DNA of 22,647 bases from Candidatus Dadabacteria bacterium (GCA_020027805.1 JAHKKQ010000014.1:1-22647), one strand, 5' to 3'; shown: positions 7,943 through 16,156, counted from the stretch's first letter. The notes: generated from the sequence alone by a model not told the origin. Numbers and translations: made by a program.

Positions 7943-8311
7943 ATGTCATACTCGTACTCACTTTTCAGGAAAAACGGACCCTTGGCGGTCTTCGCATTCT
8001 TATTATGTTTGTCCCTGTACAGCGCAACATCGTTCTCCTCAGAAAGCCCGCTAGTGACCGCCCAGGGCGGAAGCAAATCGAGTGGAAATGAAATGCTTAA
8101 GGAGCTTAAGAGCGGTGTGGACAATCAGGGCAAGACCAAACAGGAGATTATAGACTCATACGGAAAGCCCTGGCAGAAAGATACAACGGGAGTGAAGGGC
8201 AGGTACGACGAAAAGTGGATATACAGCTGTGAAACGGAAAAGGGAATGACGTATGACTGCGTATTTCTCTACTTCATGGCAAACCGCGTCGTGGACGTAG
8301 AAACTTTCTAG
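7943..8311 (+). CDS. Small secreted protein with BamE/SmpA-like fold signature
   Basis: 122 residues. The N-terminus has a hydrophobic segment (about 14-28) that reads as a signal peptide or anchor; there is no clear lipobox. The mature part carries GKTKQEIIDSYGKPWQKD (63-80), followed by DEKWIYSC and a final FMANRVVDVETF. This is the pattern of BamE/SmpA-type small domains (a helix pair with Gly-Lys-Pro turn, then strands ending in a hydrophobic Val-Val motif). Cys96 and Cys106 could form a disulfide. The role is unknown; BamE itself belongs to the outer-membrane barrel assembly machine, but many unrelated secreted proteins share this fold. GAGGAG about 12 bases before ATG supports the start. 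The zinc-ribbon gene follows after 15 bases, so they form a pair. Confidence 0.7.
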   Translation: MSYSYSLFRKNGPLAVFAFLLCLSLYSATSFSSESPLVTAQGGSKSSGNEMLKELKSGVDNQGKTKQEIIDSYGKPWQKDTTGVKGRYDEKWIYSCETEKGMTYDCVFLYFMANRVVDVETF

Positions 8312-8326
8312 GCAAAGGGAGCGAAC

Positions 8327-8875
8327 ATGAAAAAATGCCCAAAGTGCGGAAAAGAGCTTAAAACAAAGGTGCTGGGGCCGATAGACGTCGACGAGTGCGA
8401 GTCGTGCAAAGGGGTCTGGCTCGACGCGTGGGAACTGGGCAAAGCCGAGGAGGCCGCCGATCCCAACATCAACTGGCTCGATTTCGAGATATGGAAGCAC
8501 CCGGAGAAGTTCAAGTCGAGAGAGACCGAACTCAAATGTCCTTCGTGCGCCGAAAAAACGATCAGTATCGAATACGGACACACCGGGGTCGATATAAACT
8601 ACTGCCCCGGCTGCCGGGGGATATGGCTCGAAAAGGACGAGCTGCCCAAGATAATTGAATCTCTCGAAACTGAAATATCGGAAAAAACATTATCGGACTA
8701 TTTCCATGAAAGCATCCGGGAGGCCAAAGAGGTCGTCACAGGTCACGAATCCCTGATGTCGGAGTGGAAAGACCTGTCCTCCATATTGAGATTGATGCAG
8801 TACAGGCTCTTCGTCGAGAAGCCGAAACTGATCGAAACCCTGACCGACCTTAATACACTGAACCCGTTTAAATAA
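8327..8875 (+). CDS. Double zf-TFIIB zinc-ribbon protein
   Basis: 182 residues with two complete zinc ribbons of the zf-TFIIB type. The first has Cys4, Cys7, Cys24 and Cys27 (CPKC then CESCKGVWLD). The second has Cys71, Cys74, Cys93 and Cys96 (CPSC then CPGCRGIWLE). The C-terminal 70 residues are charged and helical. Proteins with this ribbon are widespread in bacteria and their function is mostly unknown; nothing ties them directly to transcription despite the name. There is no signal peptide. GGGAG six bases upstream supports the ATG. It probably forms an operon with the preceding BamE-like gene. The 79 bases after it, before the convergent thioredoxin-fold gene, show no clear terminator. 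Confidence 0.85.
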   Translation: MKKCPKCGKELKTKVLGPIDVDECESCKGVWLDAWELGKAEEAADPNINWLDFEIWKHPEKFKSRETELKCPSCAEKTISIEYGHTGVDINYCPGCRGIWLEKDELPKIIESLETEISEKTLSDYFHESIREAKEVVTGHESLMSEWKDLSSILRLMQYRLFVEKPKLIETLTDLNTLNPFK

Positions 8876-8954
8876 GCGAACCTCGGAACCAAAACACGGA
8901 CCGAAGCCGTTTGCATAAGGAAATTCCGGGGGATCATAGAAACTAACGCACAGA

Positions 8955-9425
8955 TTAAATGGCACGGTCGAGTATAACCGATATTACGTCCGTGCCTACT
9001 TCCCCGCTCTTGTCGTATACGACCTTGCCCTCGGCGTCTATGACTGTTACATGGGGGATATAATTCCTGTAGAACCTGCTTCTCAGCCCATCCTGCTCCT
9101 TCGACAACTCCGTATCGAGGTCGACGATTATAAAATCCGCCTTGTCCATATATTTCTCATAGAGCTCGACCGTCCGCCTCGCCTGCCGCTTGGAGTTATA
9201 GCATTCGCGGTGATAAAAGATAATATAGGCGGGCGTCCCCTTCCTCACCGACCCGCCCGAGAGGCCTTCGCCCGTGATGAGAGGGCCGTCGTTCGAATCG
9301 CTCGTGTAATCGAGAGCGGGGTTGAGCTTCAAAGAGGTTGCCGCAAATGAGACCCCGGCCGTGCCCGCCAGCATGAAGATAGTGAGCGCGGAGATGAAAC
9401 ACAGTCCGGCTTTTTTTCTAATCAT
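8955..9425 (-). CDS. Secreted thioredoxin-fold protein with a single cysteine in the active-site position
   Basis: The start is taken at ATG 9425, because AGGTGG lies nine bases upstream of it; an in-frame GTG at 9431 is too close to that site. The 156-residue product has a signal peptide ending in VSFA (about residue 28). The thioredoxin pattern follows: IIFYHRECYNSK in the place of the WCxxC loop, DFIIVDLDTE for the central strand, then YIPHVTVID with the cis-proline (Pro124), and GKVVYDKSGEVG. Only the first cysteine of the usual pair remains (Cys75 in RECYNS), so it cannot act as a normal dithiol oxidoreductase; a monothiol, chaperone or structural role is possible. It is alone on the minus strand between two plus-strand genes. 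A weak TTGAAA-N16-TATACC lies upstream. Confidence 0.75.
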   Translation of the reverse strand: MIRKKAGLCFISALTIFMLAGTAGVSFAATSLKLNPALDYTSDSNDGPLITGEGLSGGSVRKGTPAYIIFYHRECYNSKRQARRTVELYEKYMDKADFIIVDLDTELSKEQDGLRSRFYRNYIPHVTVIDAEGKVVYDKSGEVGTDVISVILDRAI

Positions 9426-9568
9426 GATCACTTACCACCTTATAGAATCCGCCTTGTAATAATATACGTGGTATAAATCTCAGGGGATTCATTTCAATAA
9501 GCGGAATGAACGGGGGCTCTAAATATATCTATCATAATAAAGTAAAATAACACATCGTGAAATTTTAT

Positions 9569-9596
9569 TTGGGATTCATCAATACCTGCGTATAAT
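9569..9596 (+). promoter_or_regulatory. Probable promoter of the TetR-type regulator
   Basis: TTGGGA (9569-9574), a 16-base spacer and a perfect TATAAT (9591-9596) precede the regulator ATG by 27 bases. The -35 matches four of six consensus bases. No palindrome like that of the downstream operator is seen here, so autoregulation is not evident. The rest of the 198-base divergent gap is AT-rich without other clear elements. Confidence 0.45.
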
Positions 9597-9623
9597 CATA
9601 CACTTGCGGAAGGAATAGACAGG

Positions 9624-10247
9624 ATGAACGACTCGAAGACCCGGATAGCGTCCAACATAAAAGATAAAGACTTGATAAACGTCAGGAGGCAGGAGCTGGT
9701 GAACGCCGCCGTCGAGCTTTTCGTGAAGAAGGGGTTCCACAAAACCACTGTCCGGGAGATAGCGAAAGAGTTCGGTATGAGCATGGGGGCGCTCTACGAT
9801 TACATCAGGACGAAAGAGGACATCCTGTTCCTCGTCTGCGACCATATCCACAAGAGCGTAAGCGAGAAACTCCAGGGCTCTCTCGTCGGCAACAAGGACG
9901 CCAGGGAGAACCTCAAAAACGCTATCCGGGACTACTTCACGATAATCGACGAGATACAGGATTACTCGCTCCTCCTCTATCAGGAAACGAAATCGCTCAA
10001 CCGTACGGACAGGAACTACATACTCTCGGCCGAAAAAGAGCTGGTCGCGATCTTCGAGGACATTATTACCCACGGGATAAGAGAAAAGATATTTAAGATA
10101 GACAGGAACACCGCAAAGATAGCGGCTGAAAATATTATGGTGCAGGGGCAGATGTGGGCATTCCGGCGCTGGGCGATCCAAAAGAACTACTCCCTCAAAA
10201 ACTACATCAAAATCCAGACCGAGCTCATTTTAAAGTCGCTCACATAA
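9624..10247 (+). CDS. TetR/AcrR-family transcriptional repressor
   Basis: 207 residues with an N-terminal TetR DNA-binding domain: helix 1 at RRQELVNAAVELFVKKGF (21-38) and the helix-turn-helix TTVREIAKEFGMSMGALYDY (41-60) followed by TKEDIL. The C-terminal 140 residues form the helical ligand-binding and dimer domain. The family represses target genes until a small effector binds. Directly downstream is an acyl-CoA dehydrogenase whose promoter carries a palindromic TetR-type operator, so an acyl-CoA or related compound is the likely effector (inference). It has its own weak ribosome binding site (AGG next to the ATG, with GGAAGG further upstream). Confidence 0.92.
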   Translation: MNDSKTRIASNIKDKDLINVRRQELVNAAVELFVKKGFHKTTVREIAKEFGMSMGALYDYIRTKEDILFLVCDHIHKSVSEKLQGSLVGNKDARENLKNAIRDYFTIIDEIQDYSLLLYQETKSLNRTDRNYILSAEKELVAIFEDIITHGIREKIFKIDRNTAKIAAENIMVQGQMWAFRRWAIQKNYSLKNYIKIQTELILKSLT

Positions 10248-10253
10248 ACCCCC

Positions 10254-10282
10254 TTGACATAGACTTCGAATGTTCTTAGAAT
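10254..10282 (+). promoter_or_regulatory. Sigma70-type promoter of the acyl-CoA dehydrogenase gene
   Basis: A perfect TTGACA (10254-10259), a 17-base spacer and TAGAAT (10277-10282) lie just after the stop of the TetR gene. The predicted start site is near 10289, inside the palindromic operator. The leader is about 45 bases and contains GGGAGG ten bases before the ATG. Confidence 0.8.
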
Positions 10283-10285
10283 TAT

Positions 10286-10303
10286 ACCGAGCGAGCGCTC
10301 GGT
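10286..10303 (+). promoter_or_regulatory. Palindromic TetR-type operator over the acyl-CoA dehydrogenase start site
   Basis: Two perfectly complementary 8-base arms, ACCGAGCG (10286-10293) and CGCTCGGT (10296-10303), flank a central AG. The form ACCGAGCG/CGCTCGGT is typical of TetR-family operators. Its position just downstream of the -10, across the predicted start of transcription, fits simple repression, and the adjacent TetR gene is the obvious candidate repressor. Confidence 0.8.
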
Positions 10304-10334
10304 TGGTAATCAAGAACGGGGAGGTACAATCGGA

Positions 10335-11486
<1,152 letters not shown>

Positions 11487-11522
11487 AAAGAAGCCCTTAC
11501 AAAATCCAAGGGCCTCTTTTCC
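11487..11522. terminator. Bidirectional intrinsic terminator
   Basis: GCCCTT (11493-11498) pairs with AAGGGC (11508-11513) around a nine-base loop; the stem can be extended past one A-C mismatch by AAAGA/TCTTT. It is followed by CTCTTTT on the plus strand and TTCTTTTTATT on the minus strand. It ends the acyl-CoA dehydrogenase transcript and can serve the convergent secreted-protein gene as well. The rest of the gap to 11648 holds nothing else recognised. Confidence 0.85.
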
Positions 11523-11648
11523 TGGTGGAGGATGGTATAGGATGTGCTGCCTTAACTACTACTTTTGATAGAGTTTAGAATGAAATGGATTCAGAAATAT
11601 TCCCGCTTCGCTTAAATATGCCGTCCTGCCAATGCCTTGCAATAATAT

Positions 11649-12161
11649 CTATTTCTTCGTGACGGACTGCGCCCAGCCCTGATACACCTTTACGATCACA
11701 TGGTCGCCGACTTTTATACCACTTAATTTATCGTTTGAAGATGCGATGTTGAAGACTGTCTTGTCGGACATTTTGACGCTCACAAGGCTGTCTGTAGCGC
11801 CCCCCTGGATGAATACGACCTCGCCCGGGACCCACTCGACCCCGCTGTCCTTTTTTTCGGGCTTCGGCGTCTCGGGCTTCCGGTCCTTCGCGATAGTGAT
11901 AATTTGCGCCCAACCCTCGATTACCTGTACGGTTACGACATCCCCGATCTCAACCCCTTCCAGGAGCGAAGCCCCGGAGGAAACGCTGTAGAGCTCGCCA
12001 TCGGCCAGCTTAAGGCTTATGAGTCCTTCGTCCTGTTTCTCGACAATAGACACGACTTCGCCGGTTACCCACTGCGGAGAGCCGTTCGCATGCGCAGGCA
12101 TTACGTTTACCAAAACGAATAACAGTAATACAATCATGGAGCCCGATATTTTCCTCGTCAC
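11649..12161 (-). CDS. Secreted protein of two tandem repeat domains, function unknown
   Basis: The start is taken as GTG at 12161, preceded at seven bases by GGAGG; an in-frame GTG at 12182 would place that GGAGG inside the gene. The 170-residue product begins with a clear signal peptide (MTRKISG, hydrophobic core, cut after AHA). Two copies of a domain of about 60 residues follow, separated by a Pro/Lys linker (ETPKPEKKDSG). Copy 1 runs from WVTGEVVSIVEKQDE to VIEGWAQIITI, copy 2 from WVPGEVVFIQGGATD to VYQGWAQSVTKK. Each reads as an all-beta barrel-like unit with W-V-x-G-E-V-V at the start and G-W-A-Q at the end. The copies are clearly homologous but diverged. The family was not recognised; an OB- or SH3-like fold is a guess. 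Confidence 0.75.
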   Translation of the reverse strand: MTRKISGSMIVLLLFVLVNVMPAHANGSPQWVTGEVVSIVEKQDEGLISLKLADGELYSVSSGASLLEGVEIGDVVTVQVIEGWAQIITIAKDRKPETPKPEKKDSGVEWVPGEVVFIQGGATDSLVSVKMSDKTVFNIASSNDKLSGIKVGDHVIVKVYQGWAQSVTKK

Positions 12162-12335
12162 CGCGAAACCTCCGTGAATCACCGATTCTGTTGCTCAGGA
12201 TTTATTATCCAGTCACTGTATAAAGTGTAAATTTTGTACTGAATTTATACAACCATAATTCTGCTAACTGAAAATTAACACCTGTTCTTGCCATGAAAGG
12301 CTATCTTATTTATATTCAGTGGAGAGGTTTCGCGG
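12161..12335. repeat. 12-base perfect inverted repeat at both ends of a divergent intergenic region
   Basis: CCGCGAAACCTC at 12161-12172 is the exact reverse complement of GAGGTTTCGCGG at 12324-12335. Each arm forms the ribosome binding site and the bases immediately before the start codon of a divergent gene (GTG at 12161 on minus, ATG at 12336 on plus). So both genes have the same sequence from GAGG to the start codon. A second, shorter inverted pair (GTATAAA 12218-12224, TTTATAC 12244-12250) lies inside the gap. Confidence 0.85.
12288..12316 (+). promoter_or_regulatory. Possible promoter of the membrane protein-cupin-tag operon
   Basis: TTGCCA (12288-12293), a 17-base spacer and TATATT (12311-12316). 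Both boxes are good, but the predicted start site near 12323 falls on the ribosome binding site of the gene that starts at 12336, leaving almost no leader. Confidence 0.4.
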
Positions 12336-12767
12336 ATGTTAATGTATAAAGAAGTAAGCTGGTGGTTCTGGCTCGCAGCTGCAGCTCTCCTTTCATTGGG
12401 AGTCTCCGGGTGGACTTCCGGATTTTATGCTGCAACCGTATTAGTAGTCTTTCAGCTAATCTACTTCGCCATAAAGGAGGGCAGGTTCTCCGCATTCCCG
12501 GTCCATATACGTATGGCCTTTCTCGTGGTGATGATAGTCCCGCTCTGGGGGCCTCTCAGGTTCCTCTTCTGGATTCCGGTAATAGGAATATGGGTGCTCG
12601 TGTTGACCGGTTACTGCTTCCTTGCAAGGCTGCTCTCGCTCATGCCCTGGAACCGGAGTGAACCATTATCCGCTTCACTCATAAAGCGGACCTTCCTGAC
12701 GCCTCCCGTGAAGGGGAACATCCTTCAGGGGCTGCCGGGGGAAGGGACATCGAAGGGGCGCGCCTGA
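12336..12767 (+). CDS. Small inner-membrane protein, function unknown
   Basis: 143 residues with three or four hydrophobic segments (about 8-24, 28-46, 58-75 and 77-98), then a soluble tail with LMPWNRSEPLSASLIKRTFLTPPVKG. This tail motif recalls conserved hypothetical membrane proteins found in many proteobacteria, but no function is known to me. There is no signal peptide beyond the first helix. GAGAGG about nine bases before ATG; ATG at 12342 is a possible alternative start. The stop overlaps the cupin ATG by one base (TGATG), so the two are translationally coupled. Confidence 0.75.
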   Translation: MLMYKEVSWWFWLAAAALLSLGVSGWTSGFYAATVLVVFQLIYFAIKEGRFSAFPVHIRMAFLVVMIVPLWGPLRFLFWIPVIGIWVLVLTGYCFLARLLSLMPWNRSEPLSASLIKRTFLTPPVKGNILQGLPGEGTSKGRA

Positions 12768-13132
12768 TGCCGATATTGATCGAAGAACCGACTATCATCG
12801 AGGCCGCGGGGAATAAGCCGAAAAAGATCGAGGAATTCGCCGGAAGGGTGAACTCCGGTCAAACAGGCGTCAGCGTCGCGCGCATGACGTCCCCCGAAGG
12901 CTGGAAGGAGCCGGGACAGCGCCCTCTCTTTCAGGAAGTGACCCTCGTTCTGGAAGGGACCCTTTTAGTCGAGCACGAAGGGGGCGTTTTGGAAGTCAAA
13001 GCGGGACAGGCCGTCGTCGCCAATCCCGGCGAATGGGTGAGATACAGCACCCCACGGCCCGGAGGGGCAAGATACATAGCCGTTTGCATACCCGCATTCT
13101 CGCCCGGAACCGTGAACCGCGACCCGGAATAA
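12767..13132 (+). CDS. Cupin-domain protein
   Basis: 121 residues folding as one small beta-barrel cupin. The pattern GQRPLFQEVTLVLEGTLLVEHEGG (50-73) then VKAGQAVVANPGEWVRY (77-93) matches cupin motifs 1 and 2. The two histidines of motif 1 are replaced (RPLFQE), with only Glu57 and His70 as possible metal ligands nearby, so it may not bind metal like typical cupin enzymes. The function is unknown; such one-domain cupins often act on small polar metabolites. It is coupled to the membrane protein gene by a one-base overlap and followed by tag after 17 bases. Confidence 0.8.
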   Translation: MPILIEEPTIIEAAGNKPKKIEEFAGRVNSGQTGVSVARMTSPEGWKEPGQRPLFQEVTLVLEGTLLVEHEGGVLEVKAGQAVVANPGEWVRYSTPRPGGARYIAVCIPAFSPGTVNRDPE

Positions 13133-13149
13133 GAATCAGGAGAACTTGA

Positions 13150-13731
13150 ATGACAAACAGATGCGGGTGGTCAATTTCAGACCCCTTGATGATCGATTAT
13201 CACGACAATGAATGGGGCGTGCCGGTTCACGACGACATTAAGCATTTCGAGATGATAGTGCTCGACGGGGCGCAGGCGGGGCTAAGCTGGCAGACGGTCC
13301 TCAAAAAAAGGGAGGCCTACCGGGAGGCGTTCGACAATTTTGATTTCCGGAAAGTAGCGCGTTACGACGACAAAAAAATTAAGGAGCTTCTAAATAACCC
13401 GGGGATAATCAGAAACCGGCTAAAAGTGAGCTCCGCGATAAAGAACGCAAAGGCGTTCCTCGAGATCAGAAAGGAATTCGGGACGTTCGATAAGTACATA
13501 TGGCAGTTCGTAGACCATAGCACCATACACAACAGGTGGAAATCCCTGAAGGAGCTTCCCGCGAAGACGCACGAGTCCGACTCAATGAGCAAGAACATGA
13601 AGAAAAGAGGTTTCAACTTCGTCGGCTCCACGATATGCTACGCATATATGCAGGCCGCCGGCATGGTGAACGACCACACGATCGGGTGTTTCAGGCATAT
13701 AGAAATAATGCGTACCTCCCGGAATAAATAA
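13150..13731 (+). CDS. tag: DNA-3-methyladenine glycosylase I
   Basis: 193 residues, the normal Tag length. The enzyme removes 3-methyladenine from alkylated DNA in base excision repair. The zinc-binding residues correspond to Cys5 (RCGWS), His18 (YHDNEWG), His176 and Cys180 (VNDHTIGC). The base pocket motif is LDGAQAGLSWQTVLKKREAY and the later KKRGFNFVGSTICYAYMQAAG is strongly conserved. Position 39 is Asp, where E. coli Tag has Glu38, the residue implicated in recognising the damaged base; this conservative change is worth noting. AGGAGA precedes the ATG. It sits in an operon with an upstream cupin and a downstream GNAT acetyltransferase overlapping by one base. Confidence 0.95.
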   Translation: MTNRCGWSISDPLMIDYHDNEWGVPVHDDIKHFEMIVLDGAQAGLSWQTVLKKREAYREAFDNFDFRKVARYDDKKIKELLNNPGIIRNRLKVSSAIKNAKAFLEIRKEFGTFDKYIWQFVDHSTIHNRWKSLKELPAKTHESDSMSKNMKKRGFNFVGSTICYAYMQAAGMVNDHTIGCFRHIEIMRTSRNK

Positions 13732-14324
13732 TGCAAAATCGTTTAGGTAGTGTGCTATTTCGTCCCGCTAGGAAGGAAGAGTGCAGGACGATCGCGCGGC
13801 TTTACAGCATATCGTCCGACGGACTCTCGGACTACATATGGACGACGCTCGCAGGGCCGGGGGAGAACATTCTCGATGTGGGTGAAAGACGGTATTCAAA
13901 CGAAGACCTTCTTTTCAGCTACAAGAACTGCCTGGTCGCCGAGCATGAGGGTGAGATCATAGGGATGCTCACCGCATTCCCGATGCATCTGCCCGGGAAT
14001 CCGGGCCCTGCTGCCGAGATAGATCCTGTCCTCCGGCCCTATACAATTTTAGAGAAAGACCAGAGCTACTACATAATGGGGGTCGCGGTCTTCCCGGAAT
14101 TCAGAGGCAGAGGGATAGGGACGAGGTTTCTGGAGCTGGCCGCAGGAAAGGCCCTTGAATACGGACTCCCCCAGCTAAGCCTCATCGTGTTCGAGCAAAA
14201 CGTGGGGGCGAAAAGACTCTACGAGCGTTACGGATTTTATGAAATAATGCGGGAGAAGGTAGTCCCGCATGAGCTCATTCACTATACCGGCTACGCGCTC
14301 CTCATGGTTAAGGACGTTTGTTAG
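13731..14324 (+). CDS. GNAT-family N-acetyltransferase
   Basis: 197 residues with the GNAT acetyl-CoA-binding motif A, MGVAVFPEFRGRGIGTRFLE at 116-135 (RGRGIG is the pyrophosphate loop), followed by motif B NVGAKRLYERYGFYE. It transfers an acetyl group from acetyl-CoA to an amine; the acceptor is unknown. The start overlaps the tag stop by one base (TAATG) with no ribosome binding site of its own, so it is probably translated by coupling. The 34 bases to the convergent helicase gene contain no clear terminator. Confidence 0.88.
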   Translation: MQNRLGSVLFRPARKEECRTIARLYSISSDGLSDYIWTTLAGPGENILDVGERRYSNEDLLFSYKNCLVAEHEGEIIGMLTAFPMHLPGNPGPAAEIDPVLRPYTILEKDQSYYIMGVAVFPEFRGRGIGTRFLELAAGKALEYGLPQLSLIVFEQNVGAKRLYERYGFYEIMREKVVPHELIHYTGYALLMVKDVC

Positions 14325-14358
14325 CCGGCATGGCATTAAACCTCATTATATAAGAAGG

Positions 14359-15942
14359 TCAGGCGTGATGATCCCGCGTCTCTTTGGCCTTCATAATAAA
14401 AGGCTCGGAACCCTTTTTCCTTTCCTTGAAGTATGACAAAAGCTGCTCGGCTTCATGAAACGGCAGTGTCACGAAAGAGAATTTATCGTGAATCTTGATA
14501 TCGTTTATTTTGTCGCTGTTTATGCTGCATTTGTTCCGTATGAAATCCACCAGCTTCTTCGGCGTGAGCCTGTCCTGCTTGCCTTTCGTAACGAAGAGCC
14601 TCGTTTTACCCTTCAGGTCGACGACCCCGTCTCCGATCTCCGTGTAATTCTTCTGGTCGAGCTCTTCCCTGAAAGTGTGTTGGAGGAGGGAAGCAATTAT
14701 TTCCAGAGGGTCCCTATTTTCCACAAGCTCCTTCGACAGCTCGTAATACTCCGGCCCCGGACGGGAGTTGATTAAATTTTCGATCTCCGTCTTGACCCGC
14801 TTCTTCCTGGTCTCTATGACGTCCTTGACCTGAGGGAGTTTCGCCTTCCTGATATCCGTCTTCGTTTCCCTGCTTATGAATTTGAGCTTCCTGTACTCTT
14901 CGGGGGTAATGAACGTTATAGCGTTGCCTTCCTTGCCTGCGCGTCCCGTGCGGCCTACCCTGTGCACGTAAGACTTCGAGTCCTGAGGAAGGGCGTAATT
15001 TATAACATGGGTAAGGTTCTGAACATCTATGCCGCGCGCGGCCACGTCCGTAGCCACGAGAATGTTGACCTGGCGCTTTTTAAACTTGTTAAGCGTCCTC
15101 TCTCTCTGGTTCTGCGACATGTCGCCGTGGAGCGCGTCCGCGTCGTAACCGCGCTTCATCAGCTTTCCGGCCACCTTGTCGGCGTCCACTTTCGTTCTGC
15201 AGAAAATGAGAGCGTAGAAATCTTCTTCCACGTCTATGATCCTGCAAAGGGCCTCGAATTTATCTGAAGCCGAGACCTCGAAATATATCTGGTCCGTCTG
15301 GCTTACAGTAAGCTGTTCCTGCTCGACCTTGAGCGTCTCGTACGTGCGCATGTGTTTCTTGGCGATCTGAATAACCTCGTGAGGCATGGTCGCCGAAAAA
15401 AGCATCGTGCGCTTGTTAGGCCCGGAGTACCCGATTATCTCCTGCACGTCGTCGATGAACCCCATATCGAGCATCTCGTCGGCCTCGTCGAGAACGAGGT
15501 AAGAGATGCTGTCGAGCTTGAGCGTCCCGCTCCGGAGGTGGTCGAGTATCCTGCCCGGCGTGCCCACGACGACATCGACGCCCTTACGAAGGCTCCTTAA
15601 CTGCAAGCTCATCGACTGGCCGCCGTAAACCGGTATTATGGTGAGCTCCTTCCAACCTTTAAGCGAGTTGATCTCTTCGGCGACCTGGATCGCGAGCTCT
15701 CTCGTAGGCGTAAGCACCAGCGCCTGGACCGTCCTCGACTTTTCCGGAAGCAGCTCTATGAGCGGAATCCCGAACGCAGCCGTCTTGCCCGTACCGGTCT
15801 GGGCCTGGGCGACTATGTCGTCGTCCCCCTCCATTACGACCGGAATAACCAGCTCCTGGATCTTGGTCGGAACCTCATAACCCTTTTGAGTCAGTACCTT
15901 TAAGGTCCTTTCCGACAAACCCAAACTTTCAAATGATTTCAT
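14359..15942 (-). CDS. DEAD-box ATP-dependent RNA helicase with DbpA/CsdA-type C-terminal RNA-binding domain
   Basis: 527 residues with all helicase motifs in order: Q motif (GYEVPTKIQ, 21-29), motif I AQTGTGKT (47-54), PTREL (79-83), TPGR (128-131), DEAD (152-155), SAT (183-185), ATDVAARGID (297-306) and HRVGRTGRAG (327-336). Residues of about 445-515 (GKTRLFVTKGKQDRLTPKKLVDFI) match the DbpA-type RNA-binding domain found in DeaD/CsdA and DbpA. These enzymes unwind RNA during ribosome assembly and cold adaptation. It is shorter than E. coli DeaD but has the same layout. GGGAGAGGA eight bases before the ATG is a strong ribosome binding site. The likely promoter lies about 120 bases upstream, giving a long leader as in cold-shock helicases. 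Confidence 0.94.
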   Translation of the reverse strand: MKSFESLGLSERTLKVLTQKGYEVPTKIQELVIPVVMEGDDDIVAQAQTGTGKTAAFGIPLIELLPEKSRTVQALVLTPTRELAIQVAEEINSLKGWKELTIIPVYGGQSMSLQLRSLRKGVDVVVGTPGRILDHLRSGTLKLDSISYLVLDEADEMLDMGFIDDVQEIIGYSGPNKRTMLFSATMPHEVIQIAKKHMRTYETLKVEQEQLTVSQTDQIYFEVSASDKFEALCRIIDVEEDFYALIFCRTKVDADKVAGKLMKRGYDADALHGDMSQNQRERTLNKFKKRQVNILVATDVAARGIDVQNLTHVINYALPQDSKSYVHRVGRTGRAGKEGNAITFITPEEYRKLKFISRETKTDIRKAKLPQVKDVIETRKKRVKTEIENLINSRPGPEYYELSKELVENRDPLEIIASLLQHTFREELDQKNYTEIGDGVVDLKGKTRLFVTKGKQDRLTPKKLVDFIRNKCSINSDKINDIKIHDKFSFVTLPFHEAEQLLSYFKERKKGSEPFIMKAKETRDHHA

Positions 15943-16067
15943 ACAGTAATCCTCTCCCTTATTGCATTTCTCCTATTTAAGGAATGTGACCCAATCAAGC
16001 ATCAAGAATTGTTTCTGGAATTGTTGAATAATTGACTAAGTTTTTTCTCGCGTTAGTAGATGCGATT

Positions 16068-16073
16068 ATTATA
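16068..16073 (-). promoter_or_regulatory. Probable -10 box of the helicase gene
   Basis: A perfect TATAAT on the minus strand, with no good -35. It overlaps one of two copies of TTAGGGTAT (minus-strand reading; plus positions 16071-16079 and 16097-16105), spaced 26 bases apart, which may be regulator sites. The leader to the ATG at 15942 would be about 118 bases. Confidence 0.4.
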
Positions 16074-16156
16074 CCCTAAAAACATAAGTTGCACTAATAC
16101 CCTAATTTATTTTATTGCGTAACTCAAAACACGCGCTAATTATACAGAAGCTCAAT

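Noticed and set aside
9579..10181. 200-codon minus-strand frame opposite the TetR gene
   Set aside because: The TetR helix-turn-helix is unmistakable on the plus strand; the opposite product has no recognisable feature or ribosome binding site.
11520..11560. tRNA-like 3' end on the minus strand (CCTCCACCA next to 11522)
   Set aside because: No T-arm (GGTTCRA) or other cloverleaf arm can be formed upstream of it; the string alone is not a tRNA.
11649..12182. Start of the two-repeat protein at GTG 12182
   Set aside because: The GGAGG at about 12169-12173 would then be inside the gene; GTG 12161, seven bases behind it, gives a clean signal peptide.
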